DNA from: Atherix ibis
Taxonomy: Eukaryota; Arthropoda; Insecta; Diptera; Athericidae
DNA length: 64,000 nucleotides
Reading direction: 5' to 3'
Assembly: GCA_958298945.1 (NCBI GenBank)
Contig: OY282605.1
Coordinates: 112,092,267 to 112,156,266, forward strand
Below the pieces are notes generated by a model, which worked only from the letters and a program-made list of their open reading frames with translations, was not told the DNA's origin and ran no database searches. Below are positions 1 to 10,904 of this stretch, in pieces. Made by a program: the position numbers and the translations under genes. Position 1 is the stretch's first letter; every line of letters starts with the position of its first letter.

Positions 1-227
1 TTAAAACTGTGAAGGTTTAGTTTATTCGATTAAAACTTTCGCTACCTGTCTAATTCCACAAAAAATATTAAGATAAATTATTTATATCCTTATAATATGG
101 ACAATTGAGTTTTCCAAATAAGTGTATTAATATTTATCTTAAAAATACGTGAAAATATATTATTTACTATCGACAGATTCAATAAAAGTTTCTAAAATTT
201 AACAATATTTTTTACTTGAAATTTAAG

Positions 228-379
228 GTCACCAAATGTTTTCGGACACACGAGTTGAAACTTGTGAACGGCGTTCTTTACGAAGTAAACGGAAAATTGG
301 TTAGTTGGTCACTGAATAATCTTGTCTATGAAACATGCGTTCAATGACATACAATCTTTCCTAAGGATTACATAAAATA
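228..379 (+). pseudogene. Tctp exon 2 pseudo-copy 1
   Basis: Aligns with functional Tctp exon 2 (4740-4998) but is 152 instead of 259 nt long. The middle of the exon, encoding the loop with the EEADEGTD-type residues, is missing. A 2-nt deletion soon after GAC of the start region shifts the frame to an early TAG. The acceptor AAG/GT and the donor GTAAGT are both kept, so the piece could still be spliced but cannot encode Tctp. Confidence 0.88.
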
Positions 380-793
380 GTAAGTAATTTTTCTTAATCT
401 GAACTAGTTTAGAATTGTAACTACAGCAATGTAATATCATTATTCAGGCATGTATTCACAGTTCAACAACTTATTTGATTGTTATTGAACTTCCTAATTC
501 ATGCTATAGGAAAGTTTCGGTATTTTAAAACAGTGAAGGTTTCGTATATTCGATTAAAACTTTCGCTACCTGTCTAATTCCACAATAAAAACAAATTTGA
601 AATTATTAATAATTTACAAAGAAACAAAAAGTATTAAGATAAATTATTTATATTCTTATAATATGGAAAAATGAGTTTTCTAAACAAGAGCATTAATATT
701 TAGCTTAAAAATATGTGAAAATATATTATTTACTATCGACAGATTCAATAAAAGTTTCTAAAATTTAACAATATTTTTTACTTGAAATTTAAG

Positions 794-945
794 GTCACCA
801 AATGTTTTCGGACACACGAGTTGAAACTTGTGAACGGCGTTCTTTACGAAGTAAACGGAAAATTGGTTAGTTGGTCACTGAATAATCTTGTCTATGAAAC
901 ATGCGTTCAATGACATACAATCTTTCCTAAGGATTACATAAAATA
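794..945 (+). pseudogene. Tctp exon 2 pseudo-copy 2
   Basis: Same internal deletion and same 2-nt frameshift as the copy 566 bp upstream, showing that the lesion predates the amplification. The donor reads GTAAGC here instead of GTAAGT, one of the few differences among copies. Confidence 0.88.
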
Positions 946-1359
946 GTAAGCAATTTTTCTTAATCTGAACTAGTTTAGAATTGTAACTACAGCAATGTAA
1001 TATCATTATTCAGGCATGTATTCACAGTTCAACAACTTATTTGATTGTTATTGAACTTCCTAATTCATGCTATAGGAAAGTTTCGGTATTTTAAAACAGT
1101 GAAGGTTTCGTATATTCGATTAAAACTTTCGCTACCTGTCTAATTCCACAATAAAAACAAATTTGAAATTATTAATAATTTACAAAGAAACAAAAAGTAT
1201 TAAGATAAATTATTTATATTCTTATAATATGGAAAAATGAGTTTTCTAAACAAGAGCATTAATATTTAGCTTAAAAATATGTGAAAATATATTATTTACT
1301 ATCGACAGATTCAATAAAAGTTTCTAAAATTTAACAATATTTTTTACTTGAAATTTAAG

Positions 1360-1511
1360 GTCACCAAATGTTTTCGGACACACGAGTTGAAACTTGTGAA
1401 CGGCGTTCTTTACGAAGTAAACGGAAAATTGGTTAGTTGGTCACTGAATAATCTTGTCTATGAAACATGCGTTCAATGACATACAATCTTTCCTAAGGAT
1501 TACATAAAATA
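1360..1511 (+). pseudogene. Tctp exon 2 pseudo-copy 3
   Basis: Third copy, carrying the same shared deletion and frameshift. Both splice sites are intact. It is nearly identical to copy 2 over the whole unit. Confidence 0.88.
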
Positions 1512-1925
1512 GTAAGTAATTTTTCTTAATCTGAACTAGTTTAGAATTGTAACTACAGCAATGTAATATCATTATTCAGGCATGTATTCACAGTTCAACA
1601 ACTTATTTGATTGTTATTGAACTTCCTAATTCATGCTATAGAAAAGTTTCGGTATTTTAAAACAGTGAAGGTTTCGTATATTCGATTAAAACTTTCGCTA
1701 CCTGTCTAATTCCACAATAAAAACAAATTTGAAATTATTAATAATTTACAAAGAAACAAAAAGTATTAAGATAAATTATTTATATTCTTATAATATGGAA
1801 AAATGAGTTTTCTAAACAAGAGCATTAATATTTAGCTTAAAAATATGTGAAAATATATTATTTACTATCGACAGATTCAATAAAAGTTTCTAAAATTTAA
1901 CAATATTTTTTACTTGAAATTTAAG

Positions 1926-2077
1926 GTCACCAAATGTTTTCGGACACACGAGTTGAAACTTGTGAACGGCGTTCTTTACGAAGTAAACGGAAAATTGGTT
2001 AGTTGGTCACTGAATAATCTTGTCTATGAAACATGCGTTCAATGACATACAATCTTTCCTAAGGATTACATAAAATA
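1926..2077 (+). pseudogene. Tctp exon 2 pseudo-copy 4
   Basis: Fourth and last copy, again with the shared deletion and frameshift. The DNA after it is more like the true Tctp intron 2 than in the other units. It lies 339 bp upstream of the duplicated exon 3, so the two could in principle be joined by splicing. Confidence 0.86.
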
Positions 2078-2415
2078 GTAAGTAATTTTACTTAATCTGA
2101 ACTAGTTTAGAATTGTAACTACAGCAATGGAATATCATTATTCTGGCATGTGTTTCACCGTTCAACAGCTTATTTGATTGCTATTGAACTTCCTAAATCA
2201 TGCTATAGAAAAGTTTTGGTATTTTAAAACAGTGAAGGTTTGGTATATTCAATTAAAACTTTCGCTACCTGTCTAATTCCACAATAAAAATAAATTTGAA
2301 ATTATTAATAATTTATAAATAAACAAAAAGTATTAAGATAAATTATTTATATCCTTCACCGTATTCCGTCAATTGAATATAGGTTTTAATGTTTTAATTC
2401 TCAAATTGGTTACAG

Positions 2416-2650
2416 ATTGACTTCCAAATTTGATGAGAGAGTTCATGAGCAAATCGATACATTTAAAAACAATATGAATAAAGTAATGAAAGAAATTTTA
2501 GGACGATTCAAGGATTTGCAATTCTTCACTGGTGGTGAATCAATGGATTGTGACGGTATGGTCGCCATGTTAGAATATCGTGATATCAATGATGAAAGTG
2601 TCCCAGTTTTAATGTTCTTCAAACATGGACTTGAGGAGGAGAAGTTTTAG
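2416..2650 (+). pseudogene. Duplicate Tctp exon 3 (open frame)
   Basis: Nearly identical to functional Tctp exon 3 (5936-6167), including the upstream intron end and acceptor TTACAG, the stop codon TAG and the following 3' UTR. The frame is fully open. Differences from the working exon are concentrated at the 5' end (for example TSKFDERVHEQ against ISKLEERAPEQ), plus one extra Gly codon in the FFTGG/ES region. The C-terminal HGLEEEKF end is conserved. No usable exon 1 or intact exon 2 precedes it, so it cannot make full-length Tctp. It is probably a segmental-duplication remnant, with a conserved frame either because it is young or because of gene conversion with the working gene. Confidence 0.85.
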
Positions 2651-2965
2651 ACTGTGTCTTATTTATATTTGTACATTAGTTATAACTAATAATTGAGTAA
2701 AATTAAATTTCATAACTAAAAAAAAGGAAAGAAATTTTTTCCAAAATATATGAGGAAACAGGTAAAACAAACAAATTAAACTAAAACAATAATAAGAACT
2801 ATAAAAATTTGTATTTTTTTTCAAATCTATTTAAAATGCACAAAATTGTAATTAATGAATTTTATAATTAAATTTACAAAGCAAAGCAATAAACAACAAA
2901 ATTAGTAGAAAAAGAATGTTTTGTTAAAATATTTTGAAGTTGCAGAAATTAAAACAAAATATTTG
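2651..2965 (+). repeat. Duplicated Tctp 3' UTR and downstream flank
   Basis: The first 70 bp after the stop match the 3' UTR at 6168-6235 almost exactly. Similarity then continues with indels against 6605-6890 (shared blocks such as AAACAAATTAAACTAAAAC and GTTTTGTTAAAATATTTTG). The duplication therefore covered exon 3 plus several hundred bp of downstream DNA. Confidence 0.7.
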
Positions 2966-3829
2966 TTTTTTTTTTAAATTAAATTTATTTTATATTGGTT
3001 ATGGCGGTTCAGAGGATGACATTAACTGTAATTGAACATTTATTGTCATTGAGGGATAATAATGAACATAATTTCATATGTATTACTTCAAAGTGAATTA
3101 AACTTGGAAAATTGTAATTCTTAAAATACAGAGGTGGCAACTCACCGCCTATTTAAACATGAGGTCAGCATAATAAATATGAATGAGTTATCACAACGTT
3201 CAAGCGAGAAATATGAATACGTTTATCTTCGCATAGTATCGGTGCACACGTGCTATATGACGTGGATGGGTAATGGATGATTCCGGTCTAAGTGCACTTA
3301 AACCAAGGGATTCTGATTTCAAGAAATTATTTTTTTTTATAATGATTAGTTAGCTAATTGCATTCTGCCCTTACAATTATTTCACCGTAATACCTGTTTC
3401 GCCCGAAATGCACATCAGTTTACCCTGAATTCCCTTTTCGGACGTACTGCAAGATATAGAAATTCTTTTTTTAGCCGTTCGATCCGAATATGCAATGCTC
3501 TGCTGCCTCGCTCTGTTTTCAATCAATAGCTTATTAAGAGCAAAGTGCACTGATATCTCTCTTTATCCCTCCTAATACTTTCCACACACGCCATGTACCA
3601 TAACATTGTAAGGATATCCATAATTCCTTTAGCGCAAGTGATTTATAAAAAAAAAGCAATTGCGCAGAGTTTCAAATTCACTTGTTGGAATTTATTAATT
3701 TAAAAAAAAAAAAGCAAATTAAAACTAGAATTATAAATTGAAATTATAATAAATTCTAACTAATTGTATTTTATTTAGGATTCCTCCTCCTTTTTATTAA
3801 AAAAAAACCATTTAGGTTTGATTCAAACC
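2966..3829. other. Intergenic DNA, no gene seen
   Basis: No convincing ORF, RNA gene or transposon motif. The stretch at about 3200-3620 is less AT-rich than its flanks but I recognise nothing in it. Confidence 0.5.
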
Positions 3830-4110
3830 GTTGTCGAGCAGTCTACGTACTTTTGGTTCTATTGTTGATGATAATCTACGGCACAGTAGTAGTATGGCTC
3901 TCGTACTATGCAAATTTCGACTTTTTACAAAATTATCTGCTGCTCGGCATATAATTAAAAAGTGTATGAATAATAAAAAAATTAAATTGCATTTAATAAG
4001 TTCTATTTGCTATGACACTGATTTTAGATATATTTTTGAACAGTTTAAAACAATTAATTAATAATCAAAGATACAATATAAAAATTTAAGAATCTGTAAT
4101 TTTAAATGGT
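3830..4110. repeat. Dispersed repeat, copy 1
   Basis: Resembles 14095-14330 in the same orientation over roughly 250 bp. Shared landmarks are CTATTGTTGAT, TAAGTTCTATTTG, TGACAC, TTAGATATATTTTTGAA and AAAGATACAATATAAAAAT. Both copies sit in non-coding DNA. A 76-codon plus-strand ORF here and a 62-codon minus-strand ORF in the other copy do not correspond to each other, so I do not call a gene. Family unknown. Confidence 0.55.
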
Positions 4111-4288
4111 AATAATTTAATAAAAGGTTATAAAATTTAAAAAAATTGAATTTATATATATTATTTTCAATTATAATTAAAGTTTCGTACGTATTCTATG
4201 ACAATTTTGTGAAACTGTTATAAATTGTCATTTAGTATAATAGTAAAATAAATTGCAAACCGTACGATAGAGGACTCTTCAAACTGAA

Positions 4289-4318
4289 TTTATATCAGTC
4301 AGAAATCTGCCTTTTCCG
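4289..4318 (+). promoter_or_regulatory. Candidate Tctp core promoter and 5'-TOP start
   Basis: A pyrimidine tract CTTTTCC at 4311-4317 lies 77 bp before the ATG. Vertebrate Tctp (TPT1) mRNA is a known 5'-TOP message starting with a very similar C plus pyrimidine tract, so a start near 4310-4311 would place this gene under TOR-dependent translational control. A TTTATAT stretch at 4289-4295 and an insect-initiator-like TCAGTC at 4295-4300 give an alternative start about 14 bp upstream. The exact start is inferred. Confidence 0.5.
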
Positions 4319-4387
4319 GTGAAATCACCATAGAAGTTGTGTCGTAGCTCTTCGTAGAAGTCAGAAAATCTTTCTCCATCTTCCAAT

Positions 4388-6167
4388 ATGAGAATTTATA
4401 AAGATATTATTACTGGTGTGTAAAATAATTATATGTTACTTATTTGAAATTGGTGATATTTTTATATAATACCATTTATTATGGGCAAATAAACCAAATT
4501 ATAATAATGACGTTTAACATTATTTAAAGATTCATTAATTTTCAAAATTGTTTAAATAAATTGTGTTCGAATTATTATTTGATAAATTATTATTGAAAAA
4601 AAATGCGTTTTCCATAAAATAATTGTGTAAATACTTAGCTTAAATATTATATGTGAATATATATTACTTGACATCGGCTTGGGTTTAAGACAAGTGTTTA
4701 GAATCTAACCTAATTTTTTTTTTTTACTCGTAATTTAAGGTGACGAGATGTTCTCGGACTCATACAAGATGAAACTTGTGGACGACGTTCTTTACGAAGT
4801 ATACGGAAAATTGGTTAGACGGACACAAGGAGATATTGCCATTGAAGGTTTTAATCCATCTGCAGAGGAAGCCGATGAGGGTACTGACGTAGCATTTGAA
4901 TCTGGCGTCGATGTAGTACTGAATCATCGTCTCTGTGAAACATATGCCTTTAATGATAAAAAATCATATACTATCTATCTTAAGGATTACATGAAAAAGT
5001 AAGTAATTTAATTTAATCTAAAATATTTGAAAATTATAACTAGAACAATGTAGTGTCATTGTTCTTGCATGTGTTCACCGTTCAACAGCTTCTGTTATTG
5101 CTATTGAACTTCCTAATTCATGCTATAGAAAAGTTTTGGTATTTTAAAACAGTGAAGGTTTGGTATATTCAATTAAAACTTTCGCTACCTGTCTAATTCT
5201 ACAATAAAAACAAATTTGATATTTATACATTTATTATATTGAAAAATTGGTTTTTCATGTAATGTGTGTATAAATGTTTATCTTGTTAAATTTTACAATA
5301 AAAAAAAAGCAAAGATATCATTTTAAATATATTTGTGACAAATAATCAATAATTAAATGTCCTCAATTCAATTTTTCATAACACATTCACTAATAAATGA
5401 ATGTGCCAAGAAACTGAGTCATTAATATATAAATATATATAGACGTTAACCTAAATTGCATTAGCATTTATCAAATATGTTACTTGGTATCCAAAAATAT
5501 GTTGTGTGTGCATTTATAAATCAATTAAATGTGCTTATTGCTTTTGCAATCGTGTCAGTGCAGAAATTTTTATTTTGGAATAAATCCAAGCTTGACCTTT
5601 CAACAATTGACTTGTGATAATGTAGGCGTATTTTTTTTTCTTCTAAAAACATTTATTTTTATCAATAGAATTTTCAGAAATTTAATGATTTGAAAAATCT
5701 GACAAAGATTTTTTTTTTTGGTAGACACTAAATGTTGTCTACACAACGTTACTGATTTTTAAATTTTATGTGATAAATGTTAGTTCTTTACATGCCAACT
5801 AATGAATAAGACAATTCATCTTTGTATAAATCAATTTGTTATGAAAGGAAAAGAAAAGATTTATTTTGAAGCAAATACGGCAAAAAATAGAATTATTAAT
5901 TATAATTAATGTTTTAATTTTAAAATTGGTTACAGATTGATTTCCAAACTTGAAGAGAGAGCTCCTGAGCAAATCGATACATTTAAAAACAATATGAATA
6001 AAGTAATGAAAGAAATTTTAGGACGATTCAAGGATTTGCAATTCTTCACTGGTGAATCAATGGATTGTGACGGTATGGTCGCCATGTTAGAATATCGTGA
6101 TATCAATGATGAAAGTGTCCCAGTTTTAATGTTCTTCAAACATGGACTTGAGGAGGAGAAGTTTTAG
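4388..6167 (+). CDS. Tctp: Translationally controlled tumor protein (Tctp)
   Basis: Three coding exons, 4388-4415, 4740-4998 and 5936-6167, with GT-AG introns, total 172 codons plus TAG, exactly the usual family length. The protein opens MRIYKDIITGDEMFSD. It carries the basic beta-hairpin region, the NPSAEEADEGTD and SGVDVVLNHRL signatures, the helical MKK...NNMNKVMKEILGRFK segment and the C-terminal FFTGESMDCDGMVAMLEYR and FFKHGLEEEKF blocks. Tctp is a conserved, abundant cytosolic protein linked to growth; in Drosophila it acts with Rheb upstream of TOR. The start is fixed by exon 1 matching the universal N-terminus. Residue 2 is Arg instead of the more usual Lys. Exon 2 and exon 3 each have broken or partial copies upstream (1-2965). 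AATAAA at 6391 is one possible poly(A) signal. Confidence 0.96.
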
Positions 6168-6993
6168 ACTGTGTCTTATTTATATTTGTACATTAGTTAT
6201 AACTAATAATTGAGTAAAATTAAATTTTATACCTAAAAAAAAAACAAAGAAAAAAAAATTTACGAAAATTGCAGAAAAAAAATTATGAAAAAAAAACAAA
6301 GGTAAAGAGAATTATAACGAAAATATAGTATATTAATCATTGTGAAAAGGATATATATAAACAGTAATTATAACGAAGAGCTACTAAAACAATAAATATT
6401 GTAAAGAAAGACACAGTATGATAACATCTATTTATGAACTTGCTATTCCAAAATTCCATGTTTGCAATACATTCATCGAAAATATCCATCAACAATGATA
6501 TTTTATTATAATTAGTTATGCATATATATATAAATATATTTTTTACACATTCATTAATACAAATTCTTTTACTTTTTTTTTTAATAATAAATTTTTAGTT
6601 AAATGAAAATTAGTTAAATTTACAAGAAAAACAAACAAATTAAACTAAAACAATAATAATAGGATAAAAAATTGTAATTTTTTTTTTATATCTATTTATT
6701 TAAAATGGAAATAATTGTTCTCAATGCATTTTATAATATTGACTCATTATTTTAACATATAGTAAGATTTACAAGAGTAAACAATAAACAAACAACAACA
6801 AAAAAACAACTAACAATTACATCCAACAAAAATTAATAATAGAAAAGAATTGTTTTGTTAAAATATTTTGCATTTGTATTTTTTGGAAGATGGAGAAATA
6901 AAAAGAAAATAAATAAATTTGTATAAAACACAAAATAAAGGACGAAACGAAGAACAAAATATATGTTGTTTTATTGATTCATTAATTTCGAAA
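6168..6993. other. Tctp 3' UTR and AT-rich flank
   Basis: The 3' UTR begins after the TAG. Poly-A-rich tracts and an AATAAA near 6391 are present. The part from about 6605 is the partner of the duplicated flank at 2720-2965. No other gene is seen before the mariner that starts at 6996. Confidence 0.6.
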
Positions 6994-6995
6994 TA

Positions 6996-7846
6996 CGAGG
7001 TCTGTTCAAAAAGTATTGAGAATTTTGAATTTCCGCGGGTTACGTATATTCGATTTTTTGTGGCGTTATGTTGGTACTCATGTCTCACTTGTGTCAACAA
7101 GTTCGGCCATTTTGAATGTTCAGTTAATTTTGGAGAGCTGTGTTGCTTGCACGTGTTTTGGCTTGTCTTCGAATTTTACCCATTCCAAAAAGTGGATCAA
7201 AGAATCTTTCGGGAACAAGAAAAAGTCACAGGGGGCCACATCTGGGGAATACGGTGGCTTCGGCATTATTAGTGTGTTGTTTTTGGCCAAAAATTCGCGC
7301 ACAAGTAACGATGCGTGAACAGGGGCGTTATCATGGTGCAAAAGCCACTTTTTGTTTTTCCAAAAATCCGGTCGTTTCTGGCGGATTGCTTCACGCAACT
7401 CGCGCATAACTTGCAGGTAATATTCCTTATTGACTGTTCTACTCTGTGGCAAGAACACATGATGCACCACGCCCCTACAATCGAAGAAACCTGTTAGCAA
7501 AACCTTTACATTCAACCGAACTTGGCGCGCATTGGGATGATTGAGCTTTGGTTTCCACATCATAACCATAAACCCATGATTCGTCACCAGTTATGACGCT
7601 CTGCAGCAAATTTGGGTCGTCGCGGACAGAGTCCAACAGCTCCTCAACAATGTTAATGCGATGCTGTTTTTGGTCGAAAATGGCCAAAAATCTAATACGA
7701 GCCAAAACACGTGCAAACAAAGCAGCTCTCAAAAATTAACTGAACATTCAAAAAAATCGAAAATATCAAAATTCGCGATACTTTTTGACGAATATACGTA
7801 ACCCGCGGAAATTCAAAATTCGCGATACTTTTTGAACAGACCCCGC
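6996..7846 (-). mobile_element. Mariner copy with an inverted 5' end in place of its 3' end
   Basis: Flanked by TA at 6994-6995. The left terminal repeat is CGAGGTCTGTTCAAAAAGTA and the right end is its degraded complement near 7846. The minus strand encodes a DD34D mariner transposase core: TGDESWVYGYD, HHDNAPVH and SPDVAPCDFF, with 34 residues between the last two Asp. The C-terminal third is missing. At about 7205 the frame meets an inverted copy of the element's own 5' leader (6996-7205), which also occurs in normal orientation at 7690-7846. The DNA-binding domain is deleted between the leader and the NFDQKQ region. It cannot make transposase. The same family recurs at 14.9, 15.7, 32.0, 49.2 and 53.1 kb. 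Confidence 0.9.
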
Positions 7847-7849
7847 ATA

Positions 7850-8454
7850 TCGATAGAAGGGAATTTTTGTTACAATAATTTGGAAATAATAATGGATACG
7901 AATTTTTATATATTAACTCAATTGGAATTCTTAATTTGGGAAGTGTTAACACGTTAACATTGTCAAGGTGATAAAATTCCTCCAGTTTTAGCTTAGATAA
8001 TAAATGTGTCTAAATTCAAAAATTGTTTTCCTTGAGTTGATAGTTAAATTTTGCTTCGCCAAAAACTTTTTGGATAATTCTTCAATTATACGAAAAAAAA
8101 TATAAAACTCGTCAAAACAGTTCTTTTGGGTTTTTATAAATCAATTCCTATAATTATCCCCATTTCATCGTGATAGTATTTGAAAATATGTTTTATTGAT
8201 TGTATCTGACCATAAAGACGATTGGAAATTTTATTCCCATTGGTCTGTGCATTTTTACTGACCAATGTACATTTTAGTATATTTTATCCTCATTGGTCAG
8301 TGCAGCAAGGGAGAAAGAGAAAACAAGAAGAAAATTATTTCTTACTCAAAAATTGACAAGTTTTCACCTATTTAATTTGAAATATTTGGATATATATATA
8401 TATATATCCTATTTGGATAGGCGAAAGATATCGAAACAAAAGCCAACTAGCTTT
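7850..8454. other. AT-rich spacer
   Basis: No ORF or repeat of note apart from a short (AT)n run near 8391-8408. Confidence 0.5.
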
Positions 8455-9743
8455 GCAATATTATAATTCTTAAATCCGCTGTTTTTTAGTAAACAAAACA
8501 CGTTTTTTTTTCATAGAAAGCAAAAACAAATTTGTTTAAAGTACTTGCCCTCGCTAACTACACATTTTTCACATCTCTCGGGCGATTTGTCGATACCACG
8601 CCAAAAAAAAATTCCTTCTCTTTCGAGGCAAACCACTCATCAAGCCATTTTCGGACGTCTTCGTAAGAATCGAAGTGCTGCTCAGCGAGCGCGTGGCCCA
8701 TCGACGAAAACAGGTGGTAGTCTGAAGGGGTCAGGTCTGATGAATAAGCGGGGTGGTGTAGCACCTCTCTGTTGAGTGTCTCCAAGTACTTTGGGACCAT
8801 TTTTGACGTGTGCGATGGTGCGTTGTCGTGGAGAAAAATCAGCTTGTCATGTCTTTGTTGATAATCCATCCTTTTTTCAGGCAGAGCACGGTGAAATTTG
8901 ATCAGTTGTTGGTAGTAGCGGTGGGCACTGACAGTTTCACCAGGTTTCAACATCTCATAGTAAACGATACCCTGCTGATCCCACCAAACGCACAGCATCG
9001 TCTTCCGTCCGAAGCGATTTGGTCTTGGGGAAGATGTTGATGGTTGGCCGTGATCAACACACGATTTCTTGTGTTTGGAATTCTCGAAATATATCCACTT
9101 TTCATCGCCAGTCATAATCCGATGCAGGAACGACTTTCTTTTTTGTCTGGCGAGCAAGATTTCGCATGTGTTTTGGCGTCGCTCCATTTACCTATCGTCC
9201 TATTCATGCGGCACTCATTTTCCGATCTTTTCAATCTTCCCGATGGCATGCAGACGCATTGAAATGGCTGGTTGAGTAACACCCAATTGCTCCGCGAGCA
9301 TTTTATGCGATTGGGATTCGTCTTCGTCCGAAAGAGCCTGCAATTGATGATCCTCAACCATTCTAGGCCGATTTTCACGCTTCTTGTCCCACAAGTCGAA
9401 ATTGTCGTCTTTGAACCGACGAAATCAATCTCGACACGTCAGTGCAGATAAAGTTCTGTCACCATAGGCCTCCATATGCATTCGATGTGATTCGGCAGCC
9501 AATTTCTTTAAATTGAAGCAGAAAATCAGATCTTCCCGCATATGCTCTTTTTCTGGCACAAAACTAGACATGATTACCAAAGGAAAAATGTATGTTGTTG
9601 TACGAAATTACTGACAATGTGCACTGAGTAATGTTGACAGATGTCAAACTCATAAAAAAAAGTATGGCGTGCCCATGGTAGCTTAATACGCTCACTCACG
9701 CCATTTATGACCAAACATAGCGGATTTAACCTTATACCCCTGG
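8455..9743 (-). mobile_element. Mos1-like (mauritiana-type) mariner
   Basis: The right (5') end reads CCAGGGGTATAAGG inward from 9743 and is followed by TA at 9744-9745. It is of the same type as the Mos1 end (CCAGGTGTACAAG). The left (3') end near 8455 keeps only the inner terminal-repeat motif AGCGGATTTAAG and has lost the outer bases. The body is about 1.29 kb, the normal mariner size, and contains one degraded transposase gene. Confidence 0.85.
8535..9571 (-). pseudogene. Mos1-like transposase, multiply interrupted
   Basis: The product begins MSSFVPEKEHMRED and ends at EGKYF, close to the about 345 residues of Mos1. The catalytic set is present: TGDEKWIYF, then FLHDNAPSHT, then SSDLTPSDYHLF, with 34 residues between the second and third Asp (DD34D, mariner). 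Four premature stops lie in the N-terminal half: two TGA where Mos1-type proteins have Trp (CRD-stop-FRRF and GK-stop-VPHE), then TAG and TAA after VPHE. A one-base insertion in a homopolymer near 8607-8615 shifts the last 35 codons out of frame. Inactive. The longest uninterrupted piece runs 9187 to 8558. Confidence 0.9.
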
Positions 9744-9879
9744 TATTTTTTAATCATAACGACAGGAAGTAACGGTTGATTTTTTTGCATGTTTTTATTT
9801 TTGATATATTGCGCGTGACACATACCATGCGTCAAAGTCAAAAGTGCTTAGTTAGCATTGTCATTTAATCATAGAAAGA

Positions 9880-10030
9880 CTTACATCCGAATAACGCTCA
9901 AAAATTAATGAATTTTATTATCAAATGTGTTGGTGGAGACTACGATTTGTCCATCCATCGTCGTTCACAGCAATTGGGATTGTGTTACTGAACTATTTTC
10001 TAGCAACCACTGGACTGTCAACATTGCATT
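9880..10030 (+). pseudogene. Possible WPPR-family transposase N-terminal scrap
   Basis: One frame reads DYDLSIHRRSQQLGLCY, resembling the helix-turn-helix segment (DPNVSIPRRSQELGLSY type) of the Tc1/mariner relatives seen at 18.8 kb. It is followed by a stop and no further homology that I can see. Short and degraded, so only a tentative call. Confidence 0.4.
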
Positions 10031-10749
10031 TGTTTTCATTTATTGAATGACGAACTTTTCACTTTTTTACCACTTTTTGGATACAATAAATTACTAATAG
10101 CCATTTAGGTACATCACAAATTAAATATTTGTTATTTTGTTTAGTAAAAATGAAGATGTCAATTTACCGAAAGAAAGAAATTCGCGGTTTCTTCATTTCG
10201 TCGAATTTCTAGCAATTTCTAATAAATTACTTAATTTTCTGAAATAAAAACTTCATATTAAATTTTATTAACAATATAACAATATATAAAAATACTTACT
10301 TTTTCGTAAATACTTCAAATTATATTTCAGTTGCACTTACGGATGTGTCAAAATAAAACTTGAGAAATAATAAAAATAGCCATTTTTTTCGGTAGGTCAC
10401 CACTTTCATGGAGAATGGCGCATTTTAAAACACTCCAAAAGTCTACAGAATTGAGGCACTTTATATTTGATTGATATTTACGAAATAAATAATAAACCTA
10501 AAATAGAATTCCATTTCGTATCAAAAGATTGTACAACAAATAAAAATTGTGTTTAAATTGTATTTTTGTTTCTAATAAGTGAATTAAAATGAATATAAAT
10601 TATGTTTTAATGAATTACGACAACTAGATGGCAGTGGGTGTCATGTCTACATAAAAAATCTACACAAAAATATCCCTTTATTACCATTTCTCGCCGCTTC
10701 GCAATAATTTGTATACAAAATTGCGTTTACATATACGGTAAGGGCTCAT

Positions 10750-10846
10750 CCAGGTATTCTTTAATCTAAGGGCATGCCCATAGTAACTTAATACGCTCAC
10801 TCACGCCATCTATGACCAAACAGCGAATTTAAGCTTATACCCCTGG
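10750..10846. mobile_element. 97-bp mariner-end MITE, unit A
   Basis: Its right end, ...CTTATACCCCTGG followed by TA, is the same terminal repeat as the Mos1-like element ending at 9743, and the adjacent 60 bp (GCCCATAGTAACTTAATACGC and on) match that element's 5' leader. The left end CCAGGTATTC is a weaker inverted match. Likely a short non-autonomous derivative of the neighbouring mariner. Confidence 0.5.
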
Positions 10847-10904
10847 TATGTCCTTAAAAAAAAATATAGCGAATAAAAAAGAACGAAACTTTGAAGCAGA
10901 CTTA

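Larger units (their letters stand above)
1..2360 (+). repeat. Tandem 566-bp array of broken Tctp exon 2 units
   Basis: The corresponding ATG occurs at 236, 802, 1368 and 1934, an exact 566-bp period. Each unit holds the end of Tctp intron 1 with its splice acceptor, an internally deleted exon 2, a donor site and the first part of intron 2. Positions 1-235 are the tail of a further unit that lacks about 43 bp, so the array runs off the left edge. The two middle units differ at only a few bases. The intron part of the last unit is closest to the functional gene (5040-5220) and similarity stops near 2360. This is a partial-gene amplification, probably recent or homogenised by gene conversion. 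Confidence 0.93.

Noticed and set aside
1..2360. Regular repeats suggesting a satellite or CRISPR-like array
   Set aside because: The 566-bp unit is explained by Tctp intron and exon sequence; units abut with no variable spacers.
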